Positions 1 to 8,197 of a stretch of 64,000 nucleotides of DNA are shown here, piece after piece (position 1 is the first letter of the stretch; each line of letters opens with the position of its first letter). The position numbers and the translations under genes were made by a program. Below the pieces are notes generated by a model. It searched no databases. It saw nothing but the letters and a program-made list of their open reading frames with translations, and was not told the origin of the DNA. The DNA comes from Prevotellaceae bacterium UBA2448 (GTDB taxonomy: Bacteria > Bacteroidota > Bacteroidia > Bacteroidales > Bacteroidaceae): assembly GCA_002342585.1 (NCBI GenBank), contig DDQG01000009.1, positions 1 through 64,000 on the forward strand. The letters are read 5' to 3'.

Positions 1-35
1 ACAACCTAAATCAGCGAACTACAGTTCACATACCT

Positions 36-141
36 TAGCCTTACTCTAAGCATACTCGTGAGTAAGGCTAGAAGCAGCCTAGAGTAAGGCTAGAGGCTGC
101 CTAGAGTAAGGCTAGAGGCTACTTAGAGTAAGGCTAGAACC
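36..141. repeat. 22-bp tandem repeat with an inverted copy
   Basis: A 22-bp unit beginning GAGTAAGGCTAGA repeats at 60-81, 82-103 and 104-125, with a partial fourth copy at 126-141. Units differ at a few positions in their second half. An inverted copy of the core lies at 36-50: bases 36-46 pair with 60-70 (11 bp, 13-nt loop) and 36-50 also pair with 122-136 (15 bp). It sits just past the stop of the minus-strand glycosyltransferase, so the hairpins could end or stabilise that transcript. There is no coding frame of note across 1-167. Confidence 0.85.
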
Positions 142-167
142 TTTTTAAAGAGTTGAATAAAGCTTGT

Positions 168-1265
168 TTAAAGAGTTTTCTGGTAAGTGCTCATCAGTTG
201 ATGGGCGAGGGTATGAGGATGAAAGGCAAACATTGCAAATTCTTTACTGCCTTCTATCATACGGGTACGCAGTGCGGTGTCTTCAAGAGCCTTCTGCATC
301 TTGTTCTTTATATCCTCGGGTTCGTAAGGATTTGCTAAAAGAGAGTAGGGACCTGCAGCTTCAGGCAGACAACTTACGTTACTTGTAACGACGGGACAAC
401 CGCTCAGCATGGCTTCAACTACAGGAAGCCCGAATCCTTCGTAGAATGACGGATAAATGAATAGTTGTGCATTGGTGTAGAGTTGGTGTAATTCGTTTGG
501 CGTAAGTCCTCCAAGCCATTTGAATCTGCCCTCAATTCCGTGTTCTGCAATATATGTCTGCACTTGCGCCTTGTATTCTCTGCCTTCACCTACTATGTAT
601 AAGGGTAAATCAAAATCATTTGGAAGTAATTCCATGGCTTTTACGATTCCAAGCAGGTTCTTGCGTGAATTTACAGAACCTACATACAGCATATAAGGTT
701 CGCAGTGAGTCTTGGAAATTGGATTGTAGAAGAGTGGGGCAACCGGCTGATACACTACGTCTATCTTTTTCTCATCAACATCATAAAAACGGATTATATC
801 GTCCTTAGTGCATTGGCTTATTGCAATAATTCTGTCCGCAGTTTCTACGGCATATCTCCATTTTAAATCATAGATGTAGCGATCTGTCTTGTGGTACATA
901 TCAGGAAAAGTCTTGAATGCCACATCATGGATTGTTACGACACTACGCACGCCGCTTTTTTTTATTCCAATAGGTAATTCGTTACTTAATCCGTGGAAAA
1001 TATCTACATTGTCAGCCTTGACTCTTGATGCCAGTTCAAATGTTCTCCATAAACTGCCACGTAGCATACCTGTCGGTTTTATGGTTTGACAGTTCCCTTT
1101 ATGCAGGTATGGCGCAGTTGTGTCGTTATGGGTAATCTTGGGAGTGTATAATAAATAATCATTATCAGGGAATTCATCCGTGAGAATGTCTATTGTAGTA
1201 CGGCTGTGGTTTCCCAGCCCTGTAAAGTTGTTGAACAGTCTTTTTGCGTCGAAGCCTATCCTCAT
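168..1265 (-). CDS. GT4-type glycosyltransferase (glycosyltransferase family 1 fold)
   Basis: A 365-residue GT-B glycosyltransferase. The N-terminus (MRIGFDAKRLF, then a Gly-rich turn near residue 16) and the C-terminal EGFGLPVVEAMLSG segment with its Glu-x7-Glu nucleotide-sugar signature are typical of the GT4 family. It is cytoplasmic or membrane-associated and should transfer a sugar from an NDP donor; donor and acceptor cannot be read from sequence. Its ATG overlaps the stop of the DUF4254 gene by 4 bp (ATGA), and it is the last gene of gltX-waaA-DUF4254-GT4. Following the Kdo transferase, a role in LPS or lipooligosaccharide core assembly is the natural inference. Length is normal for the family. 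Confidence 0.85.
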   Translation of the reverse strand: MRIGFDAKRLFNNFTGLGNHSRTTIDILTDEFPDNDYLLYTPKITHNDTTAPYLHKGNCQTIKPTGMLRGSLWRTFELASRVKADNVDIFHGLSNELPIGIKKSGVRSVVTIHDVAFKTFPDMYHKTDRYIYDLKWRYAVETADRIIAISQCTKDDIIRFYDVDEKKIDVVYQPVAPLFYNPISKTHCEPYMLYVGSVNSRKNLLGIVKAMELLPNDFDLPLYIVGEGREYKAQVQTYIAEHGIEGRFKWLGGLTPNELHQLYTNAQLFIYPSFYEGFGLPVVEAMLSGCPVVTSNVSCLPEAAGPYSLLANPYEPEDIKNKMQKALEDTALRTRMIEGSKEFAMFAFHPHTLAHQLMSTYQKTL

Positions 1266-1867
1266 TTCTGTCCGTATAGAATTGGGTTAGTACTTGGATC
1301 GTTGTACATTTTCATTTGTTTATAAACCTTCATGTACTTCTTTCCAGACTTGATGTCGGCAATAAGTTGATCTATAGCACTCGAAAGGTCTTTCTGCTGT
1401 TCGTGTAGAACGTCCAATTTCTTCTGGCATAGTGCCTTGTGTGCAGCATCTGCATCATCACGCTCTACCTGTTCCTTCATGTGGTATATCTTCAAGGCTA
1501 AAATGCTTAGGCGATCTACAGCCCATGCAGGACTTTCTGTGTTGATTGTTGCGTCAGCCTGTGGTTTGATTTCGTGGTAAAGAGTCCAGAAGTAGGAGTC
1601 TATCATCTCTACCAAATCTGTACGGTCCTGATTACTCTTGTCAATTCTGCGTTTCAGTTTGAGTGCATAAACAGGTTCGATAATTGGGTCGCGTATGATG
1701 TCTTCTAAATGCCACTGAACAGTATCAATCCAACACTTGGTATAGAGGTATGCCTCTATTGTTCCCGTTTTGTACGGGTTGTTCTGAGGTTGGTCGATAT
1801 CGTCTTTAAGGTGATAATCTATAATCACCTTATCGAAGATGGGCATTGCAATTTGTGTAAAGGTCAT
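1262..1867 (-). CDS. DUF4254-family protein in an LPS-type operon
   Basis: A 201-residue soluble protein without signal peptide or membrane segment, predicted almost wholly helical. I recognise it as DUF4254 from the central Trp/His-rich stretch (CWIDTVQWHLEDIIRDP, about residues 45-61) and the overall length. Function is not established. The gene lies 7 nt downstream of waaA and overlaps the next glycosyltransferase by 4 bp, so all are co-transcribed and probably translationally coupled. By context it may help modify or assemble the LPS core; that is inference from neighbours only. The DUF assignment is from recall, not a profile search. Confidence 0.75.
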   Translation of the reverse strand: MTFTQIAMPIFDKVIIDYHLKDDIDQPQNNPYKTGTIEAYLYTKCWIDTVQWHLEDIIRDPIIEPVYALKLKRRIDKSNQDRTDLVEMIDSYFWTLYHEIKPQADATINTESPAWAVDRLSILALKIYHMKEQVERDDADAAHKALCQKKLDVLHEQQKDLSSAIDQLIADIKSGKKYMKVYKQMKMYNDPSTNPILYGQK

Positions 1868-1874
1868 ATTGTTT

Positions 1875-3113
1875 TTATTTAAATATCATGTTAAAACATA
1901 TGTTAGCAGCTCCGGCATTACCATTTATGTATTTACCTGCTTTCTTTCCTGCTTCGTCAATCGTTTGAGGATTGTTAATGAAGGTATCCATGATTGCAGC
2001 AAAACTCTGTTCATCCTGGTATTCGAAAGCTCCGCCACATTGTTTGAGGTCTTGTGCCTCCTTAAACTTCCTGTTGTTCGGACCGAAGAGAACAGGTATG
2101 CCATAAACAGCTGCTTCTGGTACGTTGTGGATGCCAACTCCAAATCCACCACCTACGAGTGCTATCTTTCCATAGCGATAGATGGACGAGAGTTTTCCGA
2201 AACAGTCAACAATCATTACCCGCTCATCTGTTATTGTGCTTTTGCCGGCTTCCAAGTCAGAGTAATTTATTGCTTTAAGTCCGTTATCCTCAAGCAGTTT
2301 GTTGATGCTTTTAAGGTGTACAGCGCTGATTACGTGGGGGGCGATAATCAGTTTCCAGTCTTTTTGCTGTGCCAGATATGGAATATATATTTCCTCATCC
2401 GGTCCCCATGATGAACCTGCGATAAAACACGGACTGTCAGCTACGAATTGTTCTACCAACGGCAGTGGGGCAGCAGCATCTTTTATGTCTATAACTCTAT
2501 CGAGACGTGTGTCACCTACAACAGTTACGCAGTCTATTCCGTGTTTATTCAACAGACGCTTACTTTCTTCGTTCTGTACGAACAAATGGTCGAACTGCTT
2601 AAGTGGTCTCATAGTTCCCCACCACTGGAAGAAATACTGCTTTTCGCGAAAAATGCTGGATACACTATATAGCTTAACTCCTTTTTTCTTGGCCGTAGTT
2701 AGGTAGTTCATCCAGAATTCGTACTTAATGAAAAGTGCTATTTCCGGGTGTGCCAGACGAAGGAATGAATGTACGTTGCCTGGGGTGTCAAATGGCAGGT
2801 AGCATATGACATCTGCTCCATTATAATTCTTTCTTACCTCATAACCTGATGGAGAGAAGAATGTTAGCAGAATCTTATATTCCGGATATTCCTCTCTGAG
2901 GCGTTGCATAAGCGGACGTCCCTGCTCAAATTCTCCAAGACTGGCAGCATGAAACCAAACGACTCTGTCATCGGGTTTGATTTCTGCCTTCAGTATCTTG
3001 AAGGTCTGAGGAATGCCTTCAACCAGTTTACGTGCTTTCTTCGATACAATTGAAGCCAGCAACACGCCCAATACTAAGACATACATTCCTATGCTGTAGA
3101 GAACAATCAACAT
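1875..3113 (-). CDS. waaA: 3-deoxy-D-manno-octulosonic acid transferase (Kdo transferase)
   Basis: A 412-residue GT30 enzyme that transfers Kdo from CMP-Kdo to the lipid A precursor at the inner face of the cytoplasmic membrane. A hydrophobic anchor covers residues 1-22. The HAASLGEFEQG motif at 55-65 carries the expected catalytic Glu (Glu61). VGDTRLDRV in the middle and VGGGFGVGIHNVPEAA in the C-terminal half form the CMP-Kdo binding region. Length is normal. Its start codon directly abuts the gltX stop (TAAATG) and the DUF4254 gene follows after 7 nt, so it is transcribed with gltX. How many Kdo residues it adds cannot be told from sequence. Confidence 0.93.
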   Translation of the reverse strand: MLIVLYSIGMYVLVLGVLLASIVSKKARKLVEGIPQTFKILKAEIKPDDRVVWFHAASLGEFEQGRPLMQRLREEYPEYKILLTFFSPSGYEVRKNYNGADVICYLPFDTPGNVHSFLRLAHPEIALFIKYEFWMNYLTTAKKKGVKLYSVSSIFREKQYFFQWWGTMRPLKQFDHLFVQNEESKRLLNKHGIDCVTVVGDTRLDRVIDIKDAAAPLPLVEQFVADSPCFIAGSSWGPDEEIYIPYLAQQKDWKLIIAPHVISAVHLKSINKLLEDNGLKAINYSDLEAGKSTITDERVMIVDCFGKLSSIYRYGKIALVGGGFGVGIHNVPEAAVYGIPVLFGPNNRKFKEAQDLKQCGGAFEYQDEQSFAAIMDTFINNPQTIDEAGKKAGKYINGNAGAANICFNMIFK

Positions 3114-4676
3114 TTATCCGAGAGTTTCTATTGCAAATTTCAAACGTTTTATTACCTCTTCTTTTCCTAGGAAAGCACTCAGTTCGTACATGTCAGGACC
3201 CTGACCGGTTCCGACCAAAGCTACACGCCATGGATTCCATGGTTTGATGCCTGTCTGTTCAGCCCATGGCTCAATAACTGCTTTTTGGCTCTCAGCACTG
3301 AAATCAGAGATTCCTTCGAGTATCTGAAGCATTTCCTGCATTTCTTTTGCAGTGCTTTCAGTCCAGTTCTTTCTTACGAACTTATCACCTTCCTTGTCAA
3401 AACCAGTTGGGGCAACAAAGAAGAATTTGGTCAGCGGCCACAAGTCACTGGCAAAACTGATATTGCGTTTTTTCTTATTGCCCAATCCATCGGTATATTC
3501 AATCACCTTCATCTTCATCATTCTTACGACTTCTGCCTCCTGCTCAGCTGTAGCTTCGATACCAGCCTCTTTTAGAACCTTGTCGAAAGCAGGACACCAT
3601 GCGCTGTCCGGAAGTTGCATGAGATATTGATGGTTGAACCATGCAGCCTTGACGTAGTCGAATTTTGCTCCGTTCTTGGAACATTTGCTTAGATCGAAGA
3701 GTTTTACCATTTCGTCGAGAGTCATTACTTCCTGGTCGTTACCTGGGTTCCATCCAAGCAGGGCAAGGAAGTTAATAACTGCTTCAGGCAGATATCCTTT
3801 CTCTCTATATCCGCTGCTTATATCGCCAGTCTTTGGATCGTGCCATTCCAGTGGAAATACAGGGAATCCGAGTTTGTCTCCATCGCGCTTGGAGAGTTTT
3901 CCGTTTCCTACTGGTTTGAGTAGTAGTGGTAAGTGAGCAAAACGTGGCATTGTGTCTGCCCATCCGAAAGCCTCGTAAAGAAGTACGTGGAGTGGGGCAC
4001 TTGGCAACCACTCTTCTCCCCTGATTACGTGAGTAACCTCCATAAGATGGTCGTCAACTATATTTGCAAGGTGGTATGTGGGCAGGTCATCTGCACTCTT
4101 ATATAATACCTTGTCGTCAAGTATGCTTGAATTGATTACGACTTCACCGCGTATAATGTCATCTACAACGACATCTCTGCCTGGTTCTATCTTGAAACGT
4201 ACTACGTATGGAGTTCCTTCAGCAATCAGTCTGTCAACTTCTTCTTTGGGCATGGTAAGCGAGTTGCGCATCATGCTGCGAGTCGTGGCATCGTATTGGA
4301 AGTTCTCTATCTCTGCACGCTTTGCGTCGAGTTCTTCAGGTGTGTCGAATGCTATATAGGCTTTGCCGTTGTCGAGCAAAACCTTTACATATTTACGATA
4401 TATATCACGACGTTCGCTTTGGCGGTATGGGCCATGATTCCCTCCAAAACTTACACCTTCGTCAAACTTCAGTCCAAGCCATTTGAACGACTCGATGATA
4501 TACTCCTCTGCTCCTGGTACAAAGCGGGTTGAATCAGTATCTTCTATACGAAAAATAAAATCACCTCCATGTTGCTTTGCAAAAAGGTAATTATACAATG
4601 CAGTACGCACTCCGCCAATGTGAAGTGGTCCTGTAGGACTTGGCGCAAAACGTACTCTGACTTTTCTTCCTTCCAT
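3114..4676 (-). CDS. gltX: glutamyl-tRNA synthetase
   Basis: A 520-residue class I aminoacyl-tRNA synthetase that charges tRNA-Glu. The HIGH-type motif is HIGG at residues 19-22, in [14 protein letters not shown]. The KMSKS-type loop is KLSKR near residue 260. The C-terminal helical anticodon-binding part is complete. The length is slightly above the roughly 470-505 residues common for the family, with an insertion-rich region around residues 270-290. It is the first gene of the operon that continues into waaA with no intergenic base, so translation capacity and lipid A glycosylation share one promoter. A full-consensus promoter lies 20 to 50 bases upstream. Confidence 0.95.
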   Translation of the reverse strand: MEGRKVRVRFAPSPTGPLHIGGVRTALYNYLFAKQHGGDFIFRIEDTDSTRFVPGAEEYIIESFKWLGLKFDEGVSFGGNHGPYRQSERRDIYRKYVKVLLDNGKAYIAFDTPEELDAKRAEIENFQYDATTRSMMRNSLTMPKEEVDRLIAEGTPYVVRFKIEPGRDVVVDDIIRGEVVINSSILDDKVLYKSADDLPTYHLANIVDDHLMEVTHVIRGEEWLPSAPLHVLLYEAFGWADTMPRFAHLPLLLKPVGNGKLSKRDGDKLGFPVFPLEWHDPKTGDISSGYREKGYLPEAVINFLALLGWNPGNDQEVMTLDEMVKLFDLSKCSKNGAKFDYVKAAWFNHQYLMQLPDSAWCPAFDKVLKEAGIEATAEQEAEVVRMMKMKVIEYTDGLGNKKKRNISFASDLWPLTKFFFVAPTGFDKEGDKFVRKNWTESTAKEMQEMLQILEGISDFSAESQKAVIEPWAEQTGIKPWNPWRVALVGTGQGPDMYELSAFLGKEEVIKRLKFAIETLG

Positions 4677-4695
4677 ATTGTTGTTGATTTCTCTG

Positions 4696-4726
4696 CAAAG
4701 ATACGGTTAAGCGAGCGATGTACAAA
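4696..4726 (-). promoter_or_regulatory. Bacteroidetes-type promoter for gltX-waaA operon
   Basis: Read on the minus strand, a TTTG (-33) element at 4723-4726 is followed by exactly 19 nt and then TATCTTTG (-7, consensus TAnnTTTG) at 4696-4703. The gltX ATG lies 20 nt further on. Confidence 0.8.
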
Positions 4727-4762
4727 ATAAACTCGTTTATTTTTGCATCAGAGCGGTAGTAT

Positions 4763-5992
4763 CTAGAACATTACACTCATAGAAGCGCTGAGAGTTAGTT
4801 GTCCAAAGGCTTTTCTCTGTGAATAATCCTGATTGTTCCGGTGGGATTTGAAACGGACGTGATTCATGTCGAAATCAGCATTCAGACGCCATGCTATATT
4901 GTTGCGATAAGCATATCCTATATTAGCGCCAATGCCATAGGTCGTACCTACCTTTTTGTCAACCGACAGCTCTTCCCCTAATTTAAATCCGCTTATGAGT
5001 AGTCTGCCTATCATAGCCTTGCCGCCTATGGCAAAACGTGGGGTAATAGGGTATTGCAGGTATGCTCCAGCAGTGAGAGTGTATATTCCCATTACGTCAC
5101 TGTATTTACCGTAACTGACTATTGGGGAACCGACGTTAAAACGAATTCCTGCACCTAAGTGTTTTGTGAAGAAATAAGCGGCTTCAGCCTGTGCTGTAAT
5201 CATGCGGTTTATATTGACATCCAGTCCGGCAATGTCTGCACTGTGTTCTATAAGTCCGGCACCGACACTCAGGTTAAAAAAGTTGGGTGAGGCAAAGAAA
5301 TTGCATTCGTTATCGCGTATAGGACGCTGTAGTTGTTTGTCTCTGAATATTATATCTCCAAGAAAATATCCCAAGTCAACAGAGAAAATACCTATTCCGG
5401 CACCACAGAGAACATCGCTTGCCCAGTGGCGGTTATTCATCACTCGCATCACACCTGTTATTGTTGCTACACTGTATCCTGCAACACTATACCACAGAGA
5501 ACGGGTCTGCCCGAATTCCTTGTGAAGTATTGATGCTGAGGCAAAGGCTGTCGCAGTATGTCCGGAGGGAAAGGAGTTTCTCGAAGAACCATCAGGGCGT
5601 TCTTCCTTTATAGTGTATTTGGCGAGGTTTACAATGCCTGCCATGACTGCATAGGAGAATGCACTGCTTACAGCATATCGCCCCCATTTGCTGCGACTCT
5701 CTACACCTGCAGCCTTCAATCCTGTTGCCAATACGATAGGGGCATATTGTATGTAATTGTCCAATTCACTTTTGTATCCTGGAATAAAATTATTTCGTGC
5801 TCCACGTATGTCATTCTTGCATGCCTTTACGATAAAGGCAGATGCAATGAGTGGAACAGGTACATAGCTGAACTCACGCCAATATGAAATGCGTGGGGTT
5901 GGGTGATTGTATGATATGCTGTCTTCTACATTTGCAGCTTTCAGACTGACTAATGCAGAAAATAGTAATAAGTATGTAGCAAAGAGTCGCAA
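4763..5992 (-). CDS. PAP2-family phosphatase with outer-membrane-like C-terminal domain
   Basis: A 409-residue exported protein with a signal peptide at 1-19. The PAP2 (type 2 phosphatidic acid phosphatase) active site is complete: K125-x6-R132-P133, PSGH at 142-145, and R183-x5-H189-x3-D193. The family dephosphorylates lipid phosphates, undecaprenyl pyrophosphate or lipid A. From about residue 230 the sequence changes to alternating amphipathic strands rich in Gly and aromatic residues and ends in Phe, as outer-membrane barrels do. This suggests a phosphatase coupled to a small barrel or barrel-like domain. Length is almost double that of a plain PAP2 enzyme. The gene is monocistronic and divergent from the NfeD/flotillin pair. 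The substrate is not predictable. Confidence 0.85.
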   Translation of the reverse strand: MRLFATYLLLFSALVSLKAANVEDSISYNHPTPRISYWREFSYVPVPLIASAFIVKACKNDIRGARNNFIPGYKSELDNYIQYAPIVLATGLKAAGVESRSKWGRYAVSSAFSYAVMAGIVNLAKYTIKEERPDGSSRNSFPSGHTATAFASASILHKEFGQTRSLWYSVAGYSVATITGVMRVMNNRHWASDVLCGAGIGIFSVDLGYFLGDIIFRDKQLQRPIRDNECNFFASPNFFNLSVGAGLIEHSADIAGLDVNINRMITAQAEAAYFFTKHLGAGIRFNVGSPIVSYGKYSDVMGIYTLTAGAYLQYPITPRFAIGGKAMIGRLLISGFKLGEELSVDKKVGTTYGIGANIGYAYRNNIAWRLNADFDMNHVRFKSHRNNQDYSQRKAFGQLTLSASMSVMF

Positions 5993-6022
5993 TTTATATA
6001 GTCGTTATGTTATTTTGACTTG

Positions 6023-6030
6023 CAAATTTA
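6023..6030 (-). promoter_or_regulatory. -7 box for the PAP2 gene
   Basis: TAAATTTG on the minus strand matches TAnnTTTG and lies 30 nt upstream of the PAP2 ATG. No clear TTTG was found at the -33 position. Confidence 0.5.
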
Positions 6031-6125
6031 GCAATTTTCTTGGTCATAAAGTGCATAAGTTGTAAAAAGATGTGAAATCATACTGCGAATAAGGCTTTTA
6101 TATATTCCATTATTTCAAAAACATT

Positions 6126-6133
6126 TATATTTG
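6126..6133 (+). promoter_or_regulatory. -7 box for the NfeD/flotillin operon
   Basis: TATATTTG matches TAnnTTTG and lies 26 nt before the ATG at 6160. The -33 element is not evident. With the box at 6023-6030 it makes a divergent promoter region in the 167-nt gap 5993-6159. Confidence 0.5.
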
Positions 6134-6159
6134 CATTCCATCAGTAAAATATTGATATT

Positions 6160-6744
6160 ATGGAAGACATTTCAAACTGGTATGCTGCGCTGCCATCAAT
6201 TCTTCAACTGTTTTGGGGATGTGCAATTGTAAGTTCATTTGTATTTCTTGTACAGGCTATTCTCACTCTGCTTGGTATGGACGGTGATTCAGATTTCGAT
6301 TTGGATGCATCGGTTAGCAGTGATACGATGGACTTGGGAGGCGGATTGTCACTCTTCTCTGTCCGTAGTTTTGTCAATTTCTTTGTGGGCTTCGGATGGG
6401 CAGGAATAGCCTTCTATGGTCTTATTTCTCAGACGTGGCTGCTTTATGTCATTGCTGCGATAGTAGGCTGCTTTTTCGTGTGGCTCTATTTCTTTATACG
6501 TCGTCAGACAATGCGTTTGCAGTCGGATGGCTCTATCAACGTAAAGAAATGTATAGGTTCACATTGTGATGTGTATCTTCGCATTCCTGCAGAAAACTCT
6601 GGCGCGGGTAAAGTTCAGATCAGCATAAATGGTTCAATACATGAATACTCCGCAGTTACTAAAGGTGTGTTGCTGCCCAGTGGCTCTCGTGCTAGAGTAG
6701 TAGATGTAATGGATAATGATGTCTTAGTAGTCGAAAAGGCATAG
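6160..6744 (+). CDS. NfeD-like membrane protein, partner of flotillin
   Basis: A 194-residue integral membrane protein. There is a hydrophobic helix at about 15-40, then an acidic loop rich in Asp/Ser (about 45-65), two more membrane helices (about 75-115) and a C-terminal soluble beta domain (about 125-194) that looks like the OB fold of NfeD/YuaF proteins. NfeD-like proteins are encoded beside flotillins and are thought to work with them in membrane microdomains. Here the flotillin gene starts 28 nt downstream, so the pair is an operon. Assignment rests on architecture and neighbour more than on sharp motifs. Confidence 0.72.
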   Translation: MEDISNWYAALPSILQLFWGCAIVSSFVFLVQAILTLLGMDGDSDFDLDASVSSDTMDLGGGLSLFSVRSFVNFFVGFGWAGIAFYGLISQTWLLYVIAAIVGCFFVWLYFFIRRQTMRLQSDGSINVKKCIGSHCDVYLRIPAENSGAGKVQISINGSIHEYSAVTKGVLLPSGSRARVVDVMDNDVLVVEKA

Positions 6745-6772
6745 TAGAAAACCAATTAAAAACTAATATAAA

Positions 6773-8197
6773 ATGGAATTCGTTTATTTAATCTTTGCGG
6801 TTGTTATCGTGGGTGGCATACTTGTTATGGCTATCATCAACCGTTATCGTCGTTGTCCTTCTGATAAGATTCTTGTAATCTACGGAACGACAGGTAATAA
6901 ATCTGCTAAGTGTGTGCATGGTGGAGGTCAGTTCGTTTGGCCTATCATTCAGGATTATGCCTATCTTTCGCTTACCCCTATCAGCATTGATGCCAATCTG
7001 ACAAATGCGCTGTCGCGCCAAAATATCCGTGTTGATGTGCCTTGTCGTTTCACTGTAGGTGTCTCTACTGAACCAGAGTGCATGGTGGCTGCCGCAGAAC
7101 GTCTCTTAGGACTTACTGCAGGACAGATTCAGGAACTGGCTCGTGATATTCTTTTCGGTCAGTTGCGTCTGGTTATTGCAACTATGTCTATCGAGGAACT
7201 CAACGCCGACCGTGACAAATTCCTTGAGGCAATCTCAAGTAACGTAGAGGTGGAACTGAAGAAAATCGGTTTGCGTCTTATCAACGTAAATGTTACCGAT
7301 ATAAATGATGAAAGCGGATATATCGAGGCTCTTGGTCAGGAAGCTGCAGCACGTGCTATCAACGAAGCAAAAGTGCGTGTGGCAGAACAGGAGAAAATCG
7401 GAGAAATTGGTAAGGCAGAAGCTAACCGTGAAACTCGTATCCGTACTGCAGAGGCAAATGCACAGGCTGTGCAGGGAGAGAACGAAGCTCGTGTGCAGAT
7501 TGCTAATTCTGATGCTGTTCGCCGTGAGCGCGAGGCAGAAGCTCAACGTCGTGCTACTGCAGCAGAGAAGGTAGCACAGGCTAAGGCTCTCGAAGAGGCT
7601 TATTCAGCTGAGAAGGAAGCTGAAAATGCCCGTGGTGAACGTGAACGCGCTACTCAGTCGGCTAACGTGCTTGTAAGTCAGGAAATCGAAAAGAAACGTA
7701 AGATTATCGAGGCTGAGGCTGAAGCTGAGAAGATTCGTGTTAATGCGAAGGGTGAAGCAGATGCTGCATATGCAAAGATGGAAGCAGAGGCTCGCGGTCT
7801 CTTTGAAATACTTTCTCGTCAGGCTTCAGGTTACGACAAGATGGTACAGGCAGCAGGTGGCGATGCAACCAAGGCATATATGCTCTTGTTGCTCGAAAAA
7901 CTTCCAGAACTTGTACGTACTCAGGTTGATGCTATCAAAGGTATCAATATCGATCACGTAACTGTTTGGGATGGCGGAAACAATGCTGAGGGAAAAGGTT
8001 CTACAGCAAACTTCCTTAGTGGATTGATGAAGTCAGTTCCACCGCTCAACGAACTTTTCGATCAAGTCGGTCTTTCTTTACCTGAATATCTTGCAAAGAA
8101 AAATCAGGAAGAGAAAGTTTCGGAACCTACTTTTATTGTAGAAAATCCTCAGGCAGAAGAGGATGAAGAGAAATCAAACGAAAAGCCTAAGAAATAA
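6773..8197 (+). CDS. flotillin-like band 7 (SPFH) protein
   Basis: A 474-residue membrane scaffold protein. One N-terminal anchor covers residues 4-23 and is followed by an SPFH/band 7 domain (about 25-200). A long Ala/Glu/Arg-rich coiled coil (about 195-345) contains the EAxA-type repeats of flotillins, and a charged, Lys/Glu-rich tail closes the protein. Flotillins organise membrane microdomains and often oligomerise through the coiled coil. The order anchor-SPFH-coiled coil and the preceding NfeD-like gene match the YuaF/YuaG (FloT) arrangement. The last 11 bp overlap the 3' end of the convergent GT2 gene, with no terminator between them. Confidence 0.9.
   Translation: MEFVYLIFAVVIVGGILVMAIINRYRRCPSDKILVIYGTTGNKSAKCVHGGGQFVWPIIQDYAYLSLTPISIDANLTNALSRQNIRVDVPCRFTVGVSTEPECMVAAAERLLGLTAGQIQELARDILFGQLRLVIATMSIEELNADRDKFLEAISSNVEVELKKIGLRLINVNVTDINDESGYIEALGQEAAARAINEAKVRVAEQEKIGEIGKAEANRETRIRTAEANAQAVQGENEARVQIANSDAVRREREAEAQRRATAAEKVAQAKALEEAYSAEKEAENARGERERATQSANVLVSQEIEKKRKIIEAEAEAEKIRVNAKGEADAAYAKMEAEARGLFEILSRQASGYDKMVQAAGGDATKAYMLLLLEKLPELVRTQVDAIKGINIDHVTVWDGGNNAEGKGSTANFLSGLMKSVPPLNELFDQVGLSLPEYLAKKNQEEKVSEPTFIVENPQAEEDEEKSNEKPKK

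Noticed and set aside
36..141. CRISPR-like array at the window start
   Set aside because: The 22-bp units are contiguous with no unique spacers between them and there are no cas genes; this is a simple tandem repeat.
1839..2411. Plus-strand 190-residue open frame
   Set aside because: Lies antisense within waaA and the DUF4254 gene; low-complexity, Cys/Phe/Ile-rich translation with no family resemblance.
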